Positions 25,974-34,712 of a stretch of DNA of 64,000 bases are shown piece by piece; position 1 is the first letter of the stretch; each line of letters begins with the position of its first letter. The notes under the pieces were generated by a model, which had not been told where the DNA came from, did no database searches, and worked only from the letters and a program-made list of their open reading frames with translations. The stretch covers positions 410,905 to 474,904 of the forward strand of contig NZ_JAJISD010000003.1 in assembly GCF_020880995.1 (NCBI RefSeq), read 5' to 3'. The position numbers and the translations under genes are program-made. The DNA comes from Reyranella aquatilis (GTDB lineage: Bacteria > Pseudomonadota > Alphaproteobacteria > Reyranellales > Reyranellaceae).

Positions 25974-26816
25974 CTATTCGATGAACTCCAACACCGCGTT
26001 CAACGCCTGCCGGGCCGGCACGACCACGCGACCCGCGCTCTCGGTCACACCGGCGATGCCGCCGGCTTGCAAGGCACGTGCCGCCTTTGCGGCAGACAGC
26101 GTGCGGAAGGTGAGCCCCGCCATGTAGGCCTTGCGGCCCTCGGGATCGGGCACGGCATCGCCGAACTGCGCCTTGAGCTCGGCCTCGGTCACGATGTCGA
26201 CCCTCGAATTGCCGACCACCACGGACTTGCCGCCCTGGATGTCGCGCACCGATTCCTCTCCGAACATGTCGGCATACAGCTTGGCCGCCGCCGACGGATC
26301 CGGCTCGACGATCAGGAAGCGCACGATGGCGACCGTGCCGTTCGCATGGTGGCGCCACTCGTCGCGCCACACCACGTCGCGGGTGAAGTGGTGACAGTAG
26401 TAGACCCGCCCGTACGGCACGACGCCGGCCTTCATGCGGACGGTGCGGAACCGCGCGTCCCGCATCTCGCCGCCGACCTTAACGGGGCGCGTGAACTCGA
26501 CCGGCGCCTCGACCGGAACGCCCGCCTTGCTGAGAGCTTCGTAGGTAACGGCGGAATCCTCGGACCCGAACACCAGGCCGTTGAGGCCGAACGGGAAGGT
26601 GAGGAGGTCCAGGCGGCCCGACTGGGCGTCCTTGGGAATCGCGATCAGTTCGAGATAGTCGGTCCCGAACATCGCGAGATGGTTCATCGAGCCCAGCGAA
26701 TGATAGCCGCGTTCGGTGAGCGAAAAGCCGAGCCGCGTATAGACGTCGGCTGCGTGGTCCATGTCGTCGCGCGCGTTGATGACCACATGGTCCAGTGTCG
26801 CCAGCGGCAGCTTCAT
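25974..26816 (-). CDS. VOC-family (glyoxalase-like domain) protein
   Basis: A 280-aa protein opening LPLATLDHVVINARDDMDHA, the first beta strand and metal-ligand-like His of the glyoxalase-like PF13468 type, followed by GFSLTERGYHSLGSMNHLAMFG and DYLELIAIP. A second related half starts near VRFLIVEPDPSAAAKLYADM. VOC proteins include dioxygenases, isomerases and lyases; the reaction here cannot be named. It is the first gene of the run leading into the peptidase/ligase/transport operon and may be co-transcribed with it. Confidence 0.82.
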   Translation of the reverse strand: MKLPLATLDHVVINARDDMDHAADVYTRLGFSLTERGYHSLGSMNHLAMFGTDYLELIAIPKDAQSGRLDLLTFPFGLNGLVFGSEDSAVTYEALSKAGVPVEAPVEFTRPVKVGGEMRDARFRTVRMKAGVVPYGRVYYCHHFTRDVVWRDEWRHHANGTVAIVRFLIVEPDPSAAAKLYADMFGEESVRDIQGGKSVVVGNSRVDIVTEAELKAQFGDAVPDPEGRKAYMAGLTFRTLSAAKAARALQAGGIAGVTESAGRVVVPARQALNAVLEFIE

Positions 26817-27005
26817 CTCGGTCCCCTCTTGCCGTTCACCGTCGCCGATCTTGGCACAGCAAACACGTCAGGAATTCTTATATTTGGTCACGATCCATTT
26901 ATGCGCGGAAACCATTTCCAAATCTGGCATCCCTGGAAGAATGAAAATCCTATTTCCATGCTCGCGCGATCAATCATGCCCTGTGGCGCGCGTCTTGCCG
27001 CAACA
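26817..27005. other. AT-richer intergenic region
   Basis: About 190 bases between the VOC gene and the end of the GH1 gene. It is visibly richer in A and T than its surroundings (for example AATTCTTATATTTGG around 26871) and probably holds the promoter of the VOC-led operon. No open reading frame is supported. Confidence 0.4.
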
Positions 27006-28472
27006 TCAGGCCGGTGCATTGCGAGCGATCACTTCGCGAAAGAAGGCGGCGCTGAGCTTGGGCGTCCGCTTCTGTGTCGCGTAGTCGACGTGGACGAGGC
27101 CGAAGCGCGTCGCATAGCCGTCTGCCCATTCGAAGTTGTCGAGCAGGCTCCACAGGAAATAGCCGCGTACCGGCACGCCCTCGGCCGTCGCCCGCTGCAG
27201 GTGCATGAGGCAGTTCCGCAGATACATGACCCGGTCGACGTCATAGACCGCGCCGTCCGGCGCGGGCTGGTCGGCGGCAGAGGCGCCGTTCTCGGTGATG
27301 AAGATGTTCTTCACCTGCCACAGGCGCGCGGCATGGCGCGGCGCCCAGTAAAGCGCCTCCGGCCCCAGCGTCAGCCATGAAGACGCCATGTGGGGATGCG
27401 AACTCGGAAACGGCAGGGCGGCGTAGCCGGGCGCGGCCTCGCTGGCCAGTACGTACTGGGTGGGCGCGTAGACGTTCAGGCCGACGAAATCGACCTTGCT
27501 GGAGATGGTCCTGAGGTCCTGTTCGGTGAAGCGCGGCGCATCCCGTCCGGCCCTCGCCAGATAGGCGTCGGTGTAGCGGCCCTCCATCATCACCGTGAGA
27601 TAGGGCGCGTTCAGTTCGCGCGTCGCCAGCTCGGCGGCCCTGATGTTCTCCATCGTCTCGACGGCGGGGATCGCGGTGGCGATGTTCTCCGCCGGGCCGA
27701 CGCGCGTCCCGCGGCGCCCATTGGCGCGCACCGCCTGCACGGCAAGCCCGTGCGCCAGCGCGGCGTGATGTCGAACCTGGTTCAGCCGGCCGGGCGGCAG
27801 CTTGAGGCCGGGCGCGAAGTTTCCCGTCTCGTGACCCTGCTCGACGAAGGTCTGCATCTCGTTGAGGGTGAAGATCTGGCGCACCCGGTCGGTGAGCTTG
27901 CCGGCGACAAGCGCGGCGTACTCGCCGAACGCCTCGGCGGTATCGCGCGATTCCCAGCCGCCGCGATCCTGCAGGGCCTGGGGGAGGTCCCAGTGATAGA
28001 GCGTGGCGTAGGGCTCGATGCCGGCTGCCAGCAGCGCGTCGACCAGCCGGTCGTAGAAGTCGAATCCCTTGGGATTGGCGGGGCCGCTTCCCTCGGGAAA
28101 CACGCGCGGCCAGGCGATCGAGAAGCGATAGGTGTGGGTCCCCATCGACTTCATCAGCGCCACGTCTTCCTTGTAGCGGTTGAAGTGATCGACGCTGACC
28201 TGGCCGGTCGAGCCGTCCCGGATGCGGCCGGGCTGTTGCGTGAAGGTGTCCCAGATCGAGGGGCCGCGCCCGGCTTCGTGCGTGGCGCCCTCGACCTGGT
28301 AGGACGAGGTCGCGGTGCCCCAGCGGAAGCCCTCGGGGAAAGCCGCGGCAGGCCGGCGCGTCCCCGGGGACGAGCGGGGGGCGGTATGGGCCGATCCAGC
28401 GGCCGTCGCGGCCAGGGCCGTGGCGCCCGCCGCGGTCAGGAGCGCGCGGCGGCGGGTGAGATCGAAGGGCAT
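27006..28472 (-). CDS. Glycoside hydrolase family 1 beta-glucosidase-like enzyme, Tat-signalled
   Basis: A 488-aa GH1 enzyme. The N-terminus TRRRALLTAAGATALAATAA is a twin-arginine-type signal, unusual because most GH1 enzymes are cytoplasmic. Catalytic region: FPEGFRWGTATSSYQVEGA, then FTLNEMQTFVEQGH where the acid/base glutamate of the TxNEP motif lies (Pro replaced by Met), and the nucleophile in IFITENGAS. The C-terminal VRGYFLWSLLDNFEWADGY matches the aglycone-binding end. It stands alone on the minus strand with a periplasmic binding protein gene upstream. Confidence 0.9.
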   Translation of the reverse strand: MPFDLTRRRALLTAAGATALAATAAGSAHTAPRSSPGTRRPAAAFPEGFRWGTATSSYQVEGATHEAGRGPSIWDTFTQQPGRIRDGSTGQVSVDHFNRYKEDVALMKSMGTHTYRFSIAWPRVFPEGSGPANPKGFDFYDRLVDALLAAGIEPYATLYHWDLPQALQDRGGWESRDTAEAFGEYAALVAGKLTDRVRQIFTLNEMQTFVEQGHETGNFAPGLKLPPGRLNQVRHHAALAHGLAVQAVRANGRRGTRVGPAENIATAIPAVETMENIRAAELATRELNAPYLTVMMEGRYTDAYLARAGRDAPRFTEQDLRTISSKVDFVGLNVYAPTQYVLASEAAPGYAALPFPSSHPHMASSWLTLGPEALYWAPRHAARLWQVKNIFITENGASAADQPAPDGAVYDVDRVMYLRNCLMHLQRATAEGVPVRGYFLWSLLDNFEWADGYATRFGLVHVDYATQKRTPKLSAAFFREVIARNAPA

Positions 28473-28554
28473 GGGGCGGGACGGCTCCGGTCGGTCATTG
28501 ACCGCACCAAAGCATCCCGCGTGCCATTCCGCCCGGTGCGGGCGGGGTTCGTTC

Positions 28555-29787
28555 TCAGGTGCTTTCGTTGCTCAGCACGTCGCCGAACAGCTGCCACGTC
28601 TCGCCGTCGAAGGCGGACAGGCGCACCGACTGGATGGGATAGAAGTCGGTCGGGCTGGTGTTGATCTTGATGCCGGGCAGCAGCATCGGCACCACGAGGT
28701 TCTTCATGCTTGCGGCCTGCTTCATCAGGTTCTCGCGCGTGAGATTGTCGCCGCAGGCGTTGAGGCAATGGCGCATCGTGGAGGAGACGGCGTAGGCATA
28801 GACGTTGCCCGAGTCGGCGGGATTGGCGTCGGGCAGGTACTTCTTCATCCACGCGTCCCATTCCTTGTAGTCCGCGTCGTTCACCCACTGCTTGTCGGTC
28901 GCGTCCTTCAGGTAGGCGGCGGTGATGATGCCCTTGCTGTTCTCGAAGCCGGCGGGCTTCAGCACCGCGGCCACCGAGGCCGAGACGTTGGCGAGATAAT
29001 GGTCGGGCTTCCAGCCCAGGTCCGCCACCTTGCGGATGGCCTGCGCCGCCGCCTTCGGTGCGCAGTCGTTGAAGAAGACGTTGGCGCCGGAGCTCTTGAT
29101 CTGGATGATCTGGCTGTCGACGGTCGGATCGGTGACCTCGTAGCTCACCTTCGCCGTCACGTATTTCTCGTTCTCCTTGCCGAGGCCGTCGAGGAAGCCG
29201 CCGATGTAGTCCTTACCGGAATCGTCGTTCTGGTAGATCATGCCGATCCGCAGATCCTTGAGATTGTCCTTGTACTTGGCCAGCACGTGCTTGGCATAGA
29301 TCGCAGCCTCGGTGTGGTAGTCGGGCTGCCAGCCCATGGTCCATGGGAACTCCTTGGGCATGCCCCACTTCGAGGCGCCGGTGGCGACGAAGAGCTGCGG
29401 CACCTTCTTCTGGTTCAGGTACTTCTGCACGACCGTGTTGGTGGGCGTGCCGAGCAGCTGGAAGATGGCGAAGACCTTGTCGTCCTCGACCAGCTTGCGC
29501 ACCATCTCGACGGTCTTGGGCGGGGAGAAGCCGTCGTCGTAGGTTATGAAGTTGATCTTGCGGCCGTTGATGCCGCCGGTGTCGTTCACCATCGTCCAGT
29601 AGGCGGCGATCGCCTTGCCGATCGTGCCGTAGGCCGAAAGCGGCCCGCTGTACGGATTGGTATGGCCGAGCTTGATCTCCTTGTCGGTGACGCCCGCGTC
29701 GTACTTCTTCTGGGCCTGCGCGATGTAGGGCGAAAACGCGAACGCAGCACTTCCGGCCGCAAAAGCGCGGCGGTTCATCTTGGTCAT
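28555..29787 (-). CDS. Branched-chain amino-acid-type ABC substrate-binding protein (LivJ-like)
   Basis: A 410-aa periplasmic-binding protein. The N-terminus MTKMNRRAFAAGSAAFAFSP with IAQAQ is a twin-arginine-type signal; the mature part begins with IKLGHTNPYSGPLSAYGTIG, the hallmark of LivJ/Leu-Ile-Val receptors, and has GGINGRKINFITYDDGFSP. Homologues of this length bind branched-chain amino acids, amides or aromatic acids. No permease or ATPase genes are adjacent, so the partner transporter is elsewhere. Ligand unknown. Confidence 0.9.
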   Translation of the reverse strand: MTKMNRRAFAAGSAAFAFSPYIAQAQKKYDAGVTDKEIKLGHTNPYSGPLSAYGTIGKAIAAYWTMVNDTGGINGRKINFITYDDGFSPPKTVEMVRKLVEDDKVFAIFQLLGTPTNTVVQKYLNQKKVPQLFVATGASKWGMPKEFPWTMGWQPDYHTEAAIYAKHVLAKYKDNLKDLRIGMIYQNDDSGKDYIGGFLDGLGKENEKYVTAKVSYEVTDPTVDSQIIQIKSSGANVFFNDCAPKAAAQAIRKVADLGWKPDHYLANVSASVAAVLKPAGFENSKGIITAAYLKDATDKQWVNDADYKEWDAWMKKYLPDANPADSGNVYAYAVSSTMRHCLNACGDNLTRENLMKQAASMKNLVVPMLLPGIKINTSPTDFYPIQSVRLSAFDGETWQLFGDVLSNEST

Positions 29788-29809
29788 TTGTTTCCTCCAG
29801 TCGTCGTTA

Positions 29810-30973
29810 TTAGAGCAGGTGGCCTGCTCGCTCTGCCTTGGTACGCAGGTAATTCTCGTTGTGCCCGTTGGACGGGAAGGAATGCTGGACGCGTGCCGCG
29901 ACCTCGATGCCGTAGCGTTCGAGTTGCGCGATCTTCTCCGGGTTGTTGGTCATCAGCCGCACGCGCTGGATGCCCATGCGCGACAGCATGGTGGCGGCGG
30001 GAGCGTAGATGCGTTCGTCGGCATCGAAGCCCAGCTGTTCGTTGGCGTCGATGGTGTCGAAGCCGTCGTCCTGCAGTTCATAGGCGCGCAGCTTGTTCAC
30101 CAGGCCGATGCCGCGGCCTTCCTGGGCGAGATAGAGCAGCACGCCCGATCCGTGCTTGGCGATCTCGGCGATGGCGCTGCGCAGCTGCACGCCGCAGTCG
30201 CAGCGCAGCGAGCCCAGCAGGTCGCCGGTGAAGCATTCCGAGTGCAGGCGGATCAGCACCGGCTCGGTCGTGTCGATCTCGCCGACGACGATGGCCAGGT
30301 GCTCCTTGCCGCCGTCGCTGGGCCGCCAGGCGAGGATGCGGGCATTCTCCGCGCCCTCGAGCGGCACGTGCGCCTGCGCCACCTGCTGCAGGGTGCGCGA
30401 CGCCGTCTCCTCGTAGCCTGCGACATCGGCCGCATCGACGTAGACGAGGTCCTGCTCGCGCGCCCAGTCGCGCCGCTTGTTGCCGGTATCGCGGGTCAAC
30501 GGCCCGAGCACCACCGCCGGCAGCAGGCGGGCCAGCTTGGCAAGCTCGATCGCGGACTGGGCGAGGCCGGGGGCATGGCTGGCCACCGGACGGGACAGGT
30601 GGCGCAGCGCCACGTGACGGCCGGTCCGGTCGCTTTCATGCGGCCGCAGGATGACGTCGACCGGGACGCCCTCGGGCAGGTCGATGGTAATGGGCTTGTT
30701 GGTTTCGCCCATCCCGCCCGCGATGTGCGGTGGGATTTCCATGCCGATCGCCTCCGCGCGGCGCCGCGTGGTGACCAGCACGGGGGCGTTCTGTGCAAGG
30801 CCCTGCAGCCGCTGGAGGGCCCGGGGCCCGCAGGATTCGGCGGCGATCACGAGGCCGCCGGCCCCGTCCGCGTCCCGCAGCACGACGATGCCGCCGCGGC
30901 GAAGTTCGGCCATGGCGCGCTCGACGGCGGCCACTGCAGAGGCGGTGCGGGAGTGGGCTGGGCTGGAACTCAT
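29810..30973 (-). CDS. ribA: GTP cyclohydrolase II with degenerate RibB-like N-terminal domain
   Basis: A 387-aa riboflavin-pathway enzyme. The C-terminal half (from about residue 190) is a standard GTP cyclohydrolase II: RLHSECFTGDLLGSLRCDCG gives the three zinc cysteines, GSGVLLYLAQEGRGIGL is the catalytic loop and LMTNNPEK the GTP-site end. It opens GTP to the pyrimidine precursor of riboflavin. The N-terminal 180 residues (AMAELRRGGIVVLRDADGAG onward) resemble 3,4-dihydroxybutanone-phosphate synthase but lack the RENEGDL catalytic loop, so that half is probably inactive. Divergent from the orphan response regulator at 31079. Confidence 0.9.
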   Translation of the reverse strand: MSSSPAHSRTASAVAAVERAMAELRRGGIVVLRDADGAGGLVIAAESCGPRALQRLQGLAQNAPVLVTTRRRAEAIGMEIPPHIAGGMGETNKPITIDLPEGVPVDVILRPHESDRTGRHVALRHLSRPVASHAPGLAQSAIELAKLARLLPAVVLGPLTRDTGNKRRDWAREQDLVYVDAADVAGYEETASRTLQQVAQAHVPLEGAENARILAWRPSDGGKEHLAIVVGEIDTTEPVLIRLHSECFTGDLLGSLRCDCGVQLRSAIAEIAKHGSGVLLYLAQEGRGIGLVNKLRAYELQDDGFDTIDANEQLGFDADERIYAPAATMLSRMGIQRVRLMTNNPEKIAQLERYGIEVAARVQHSFPSNGHNENYLRTKAERAGHLL

Positions 30974-31078
30974 GTCTCGAAGGTATCACGCCACGGGAAT
31001 TCGCCGAAGTGAACCGCTTTTGTGCCCTGATCGTACCGGATAGAATGATTTTCGAGATGGCTGACAGGTAAAGAACGC

Positions 31079-31777
31079 ATGTCCGTGAACAATCGTGGCA
31101 AGAAAATCCTGTTGGTCGACGACGATCAGGCGTTGCGCGCGGTGCTCGCCGAACAGCTCGATCTCTACGACGGATTCACGACCATCCAGGTGGGAACGGC
31201 GGCGGAGGGCCTCGAGAAGGCCAAGCTCGCCCATTACGATGCGATTCTGCTCGACATCGGCCTGCCCGACATGGACGGCCGGGAACTGTGCAAGCTGATG
31301 CGCCGCCAGGGCGTGCGCGCGCCCGTCATCATGCTGACCGCGGCCGATAGCGATGCCGACACGATTCTTGGCCTGGAATCGGGCGCAAACGACTATGTCA
31401 CGAAGCCTTTCCGCATCAACGTCCTGCTCGCTCGGCTTCGCGCCCATCTGCGCCAGCACGAGCGCAGCGAGGACGCGGTCATGACCATCGGCCCCTACGA
31501 ATTCCACCCGGCCGCCAAGATGCTCATGGAGAAGGGCGGAAAGAAGAAGGTGCGGCTGACTGACAAGGAAGCCTCCATCCTCAAGTACCTGTTCCGCGCC
31601 GGCGACCGGCCGGTCGCGCGCGACGTCCTGCTGAACGAGGTCTGGGGCTACAATGCCGGCGTCACGACCCACACGCTGGAAACCCACATCTATCGCCTGC
31701 GCCAGAAGATCGAGAAGGATCCGGCCAGCGCCGCGATCCTGGTGACGGACCGCGGCGGATACCGCCTCCAGCCCTAG
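31079..31777 (+). CDS. OmpR-family response regulator (orphan)
   Basis: A 232-aa regulator: receiver domain with KILLVDDDQALR, phosphoacceptor in ILLDIGLPDMDG, switch MLTAADSD and NDYVTKPF; winged-helix domain with VRLTDKEASILKYL and a final TDRGGYRLQP. No histidine kinase is next to it. Divergent from ribA, with about 100 bases between. A strong 9-bp inverted repeat and the first diiron gene follow on the same strand, so it may be co-regulated with that cassette, but nothing in sequence proves it. Homologues with this LTDKEASIL arrangement occur as lone regulators in many alphaproteobacteria. Confidence 0.9.
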   Translation: MSVNNRGKKILLVDDDQALRAVLAEQLDLYDGFTTIQVGTAAEGLEKAKLAHYDAILLDIGLPDMDGRELCKLMRRQGVRAPVIMLTAADSDADTILGLESGANDYVTKPFRINVLLARLRAHLRQHERSEDAVMTIGPYEFHPAAKMLMEKGGKKKVRLTDKEASILKYLFRAGDRPVARDVLLNEVWGYNAGVTTHTLETHIYRLRQKIEKDPASAAILVTDRGGYRLQP

Positions 31778-31779
31778 GG

Positions 31780-31821
31780 GCTTGCCAATTCCTGAACGGG
31801 GCGTCATCTTTTTTGGCAAGC
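31780..31821. promoter_or_regulatory. 9-bp inverted repeat upstream of first diiron gene
   Basis: GCTTGCCAA (31780-31788) pairs perfectly with TTGGCAAGC (31813-31821) across a 24-base spacer that includes a run of six T. It lies between the response regulator stop and the diiron gene start (31852), and could be an operator pair or a weak terminator hairpin. Confidence 0.45.
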
Positions 31822-31851
31822 AACATCAGAAGTCTGCCCGGAGGTGACGCC

Positions 31852-32919
31852 ATGACCACGCAGCGGATCTACGCCCTGCCCGTCGATGTGACGCAGTGGA
31901 CGTTCGACGGCGCGACCGATCTCCAGTTCAACTGGGAATATGACGACGGCTCGTCGACGCTTCTCGAACTCTACGAGAAGGGAAAGCAGCAACAGTGGGA
32001 CGCCAGCACGCGCCTCGACTGGTCTCTGGAACTCAATCCCGACAATCCGATGGAGCTGAAGGACGAGGCGATCTCGATCTACGGGACCGACTACTGGAAC
32101 CGGATGAACGAGAAGGAGCGGGCCTGGCTGAGGCTCCATCTCCAGGCCAACTCGATCTCGCAGTTCATGCACGGCGAGCAGGGCGCGCTGATCGCCAGCG
32201 CCAAGATCGTCGGCACCGTCCCCGACATGAATGCCAAGTTCTATGCCGCCACCCAGGTGATGGATGAGGCGCGCCACGTCGAGGCCTACAAGCGGCTGCT
32301 GCACGAGAAGTTCAAGGTTGCCTATCCGATCAACAAGGCTTTGCAGAAGCTGCTGGAACAGACGCTGACCGACCGCCGCTGGGACATGACCTATCTCGGC
32401 ATGCAGGTGCTGATCGAGGGGCTGGCGCTCGCCGCCTTCCAGTCGATCCGCGACAAGGCCGGCAACACGCTGGCAGGGGCGGTCAACGCCTACGTCATGC
32501 AGGACGAAGCGCGTCACGTCTCGTTCGGCCGCCTGGCGCTGCGCGAATACTATCCGCACCTCTCCGATGCCGAGCGCGACGAGCGCGAGGAGTTCGTGGT
32601 CGAGGCGCTGTACTTCATGCGCGACCGCTTCAACCAGTCCGAAGTGTGGGAGCGGCTCGGCCTGCCGGCCAAGGTGCTCGACGACATCCACTACAATTCC
32701 AAGCAGATGAACTCCTTCCGCGGCCGTCTCTTCAGCCGCGTCGTGCCGACGGTGAAGGACATCGGCCTGTGGGGCCCGCGGGTGCAGAAGGCGTTCGCCG
32801 AGATGGGCGTCATGGACTACGCCAAGATCGACGTGGCCGAGGTGCTCGCCAACGATGGCAAGGTGGCCGAGGAGTTCGACCGCAAGATGTTCGTCGAGAA
32901 GTCGATCGCGGCGGAGTAG
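31852..32919 (+). CDS. Ferritin-like diiron oxygenase-family protein, copy 1
   Basis: 355 aa, starting at ATG 31852 behind GGAGGTGAC (an in-frame ATG at 31813 lacks a ribosome site). A complete ferritin-like diiron site is visible as two E-x29-E-x2-H repeats: E109 (FMHGEQGAL) with E139/H142 (MDEARHVE), and E189 (VLIEGLALAA) with E219/H222 (QDEARHVSFG). The N-terminal LYEKGKQQQWD...DW motif also occurs in AurF- and BoxB-like oxygenases. It probably activates O2 to hydroxylate or oxidise a small organic substrate, fed by the reductase at 33545. A second copy of identical length lies at 34713. Substrate unknown. Confidence 0.82.
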   Translation: MTTQRIYALPVDVTQWTFDGATDLQFNWEYDDGSSTLLELYEKGKQQQWDASTRLDWSLELNPDNPMELKDEAISIYGTDYWNRMNEKERAWLRLHLQANSISQFMHGEQGALIASAKIVGTVPDMNAKFYAATQVMDEARHVEAYKRLLHEKFKVAYPINKALQKLLEQTLTDRRWDMTYLGMQVLIEGLALAAFQSIRDKAGNTLAGAVNAYVMQDEARHVSFGRLALREYYPHLSDAERDEREEFVVEALYFMRDRFNQSEVWERLGLPAKVLDDIHYNSKQMNSFRGRLFSRVVPTVKDIGLWGPRVQKAFAEMGVMDYAKIDVAEVLANDGKVAEEFDRKMFVEKSIAAE

Positions 32920-32927
32920 GGCCGGCG

Positions 32928-33503
32928 TCAGAGCAAAAGCAGCAACAGCACGAGCAACGCGGCCGGCACGAGCAGCGGATAGGCCATGATCGGCAGCAGC
33001 GCGCCGCCGATCACGGCGCCGATCAGGTAGCCGGTCCAGGTCAGCGCCAGCAGCCACGTGTTCACGGCGGACGGTGGTGGCGTCGGCGACCCCGGCCACA
33101 GCCGGTCGACCGCCGCGTCGGCGGTGCGGGCGAGGGTGCTCGTCACCACGACCGTGCTTACCGAATGGCCCGCGAAACTCGTGATTGCCGAGGCCTGCAG
33201 CCCCATGGCGAAGGCCACGATCATCACCGCGTTTTCCTCGGTGAGCGGCAGGAAGCCCACCGCGGCGATGAGCGCGGCCTCGAGCAGGATGGCCGCGCCC
33301 GGCCCCTTGAACAGCCGAACCAGGACGCGCGCCAGCATGGCCCCCGGGAAGAAGGCGACGAGCGGCGTCAGATGGTTCCAGGCACCGAGATGGTTGCCCT
33401 TCGCGAGGTCGATGCCGGCCAGCACCGTGTTGCCCGTCATGTTGGCGGCGAACACGCCGTTCATGGTGACGTAGCCCACGGCGTCGGCGATGCCGGCGAC
33501 CAC
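32928..33503 (-). CDS. DUF1275 (YoaK-like) membrane protein
   Basis: 191 aa from a GTG at 33503, the only standard start; homologues are about 220 aa, and the preceding in-frame residues (LAQATILTV) look like the missing part of the first helix, so a non-standard start or a shortened N-terminus is possible. The family motif VAGIADAVGY...FAANMTGNTVLAG is clear, with about six membrane spans and a Leu-rich C-terminus. Function of DUF1275 proteins is not established. It lies between the first diiron gene and the reductase, on the reductase strand (41 bases after it). Confidence 0.8.
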   Translation of the reverse strand: MVAGIADAVGYVTMNGVFAANMTGNTVLAGIDLAKGNHLGAWNHLTPLVAFFPGAMLARVLVRLFKGPGAAILLEAALIAAVGFLPLTEENAVMIVAFAMGLQASAITSFAGHSVSTVVVTSTLARTADAAVDRLWPGSPTPPPSAVNTWLLALTWTGYLIGAVIGGALLPIMAYPLLVPAALLVLLLLLL

Positions 33504-33544
33504 CGTCAGAATGGTCGCCTGGGCGAGGGGACGGGCGCTGATCG

Positions 33545-34567
33545 CTACACCACGTCGTAGGTGATCTCGACCTCGGCCCCGAAGCAGTGGCCCTGGCAGG
33601 TCAGGATCCAGTTATTGGCGAGATCGTCGGGCGTATAGATGTCGTTCTTGGCCAGCACGACCTTGCCCTTGATGCGCTTGGCCGCGCACGAGGCGCAGAA
33701 CCCCTCCTCGCAGGAGGAGAGCGGGTTGAGCCCCGCGGCGCGCGCCGCTTCGAGAATGGTCTGGCCCTTGGCGTAGGCCACCTTGTGTACCTTGCCCTCG
33801 AAGTGGATGGTGATCTCGCCCGGGATCACGTCGCCCTCTTCGCTGGGCTCGACCGGCACCGCGTCGTTTCCGGAGGCCTCGAAGCGCTCGATCCTCACCT
33901 TCTCGTGCGGCATGCCGTGTTCGAACAGCGTCTGCTCGACCAGGCTCATGAAGGGGCCGGGGCCGCAGAGATAGACGTCGCCCGCCTCGTAGCCCTTCAT
34001 CGCCGCGACGATTTCCTCGGGCTTGACGATGCCCTGGGTCGCGTCGAGGTGGTGGATCACTTCGAGCCTGCCGGCGCTTGCCCGGATGAGGGCCTCGAAC
34101 TCGGCTTCGAAGATCACCGACGCTTTGTCGCGGTTGGCATAGAACAGACGGATCTTCCGGCCGCTCTGCTTCAGGGCGCTCTTGATCAGCGACATCATCG
34201 GCGTGATGCCGCTGCCGCCGCCGAACAGGAGCAGGGGGGCGTCGCCCTCTCCCAGCACGAACCGGCCGGCCGGCGGCAGGACGTCGAGCATGCCGCCCTC
34301 GGTCACCGCGTCATGAAACCAGTTGGAGCCCTTGCCGCCCGCGACCCGCTTGATCGTGACCTTGGGCAGCCCGTCGGTCTCGGGCGCGCTGGACAGCGAG
34401 TAGCAGCGGTTGAAGGTCCCGTCGGTGTGCGGGACGCGGAAGGTCAGGAACTGGCCCGCCCGGTAGCGGTACTTTTCGGCCAGGTCGGGCGGGATCTCGA
34501 GCACGAAGGACCGGGCGTCCGGCGTTTCCTGGATGATCTTCGCGATGCGCAGCTGATTATAGGACAT
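33545..34567 (-). CDS. Flavin/2Fe-2S oxidoreductase, electron-transfer component (PaaE/KshB-like)
   Basis: A 340-aa three-domain reductase. The ATG at 34567 is preferred over a TTG three bases earlier. FAD domain with RCYSLSSAPE, NAD domain with LLLFGGGSGITPMMSLI and YLCGPGPFM, and a C-terminal plant-type 2Fe-2S domain with CEEGFCASC and a distant Cys (spacing C-x4-C-x2-C-x29-C). This is the layout of reductases that feed oxygenases such as KshA or PaaABC. It is divergent from the second diiron gene at 34713 and close to the first, so it most likely supplies electrons to both. Confidence 0.9.
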   Translation of the reverse strand: MSYNQLRIAKIIQETPDARSFVLEIPPDLAEKYRYRAGQFLTFRVPHTDGTFNRCYSLSSAPETDGLPKVTIKRVAGGKGSNWFHDAVTEGGMLDVLPPAGRFVLGEGDAPLLLFGGGSGITPMMSLIKSALKQSGRKIRLFYANRDKASVIFEAEFEALIRASAGRLEVIHHLDATQGIVKPEEIVAAMKGYEAGDVYLCGPGPFMSLVEQTLFEHGMPHEKVRIERFEASGNDAVPVEPSEEGDVIPGEITIHFEGKVHKVAYAKGQTILEAARAAGLNPLSSCEEGFCASCAAKRIKGKVVLAKNDIYTPDDLANNWILTCQGHCFGAEVEITYDVV

Positions 34568-34609
34568 CAAAAACTCGTCTTCAGATGCCCGATTTCCGGG
34601 CGGACTCTC

Positions 34610-34626
34610 CTAGCAGACTGTGCTAG
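34610..34626. promoter_or_regulatory. Palindrome in the reductase/diiron divergent promoter region
   Basis: CTAGCA-GACTG-TGCTAG, a 6-bp-arm inverted repeat between the divergent starts of the reductase (34567) and second diiron gene (34713). A possible shared operator; short arms keep confidence low. Confidence 0.35.
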
Positions 34627-34712
34627 CGTCCGCCGAGAAAAATGAGCGGAGCGTCATTGTTCCGGCGCTCCTAAGGGATGGGACAAGGTTCAGGGCCAGG
34701 AGGCAAGAGCCG

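Noticed and set aside
31780..31821. Rho-independent terminator after the orphan response regulator
   Set aside because: The loop would be 24 bases and the T-run lies inside it rather than after the stem, so an operator or other structure is more likely.
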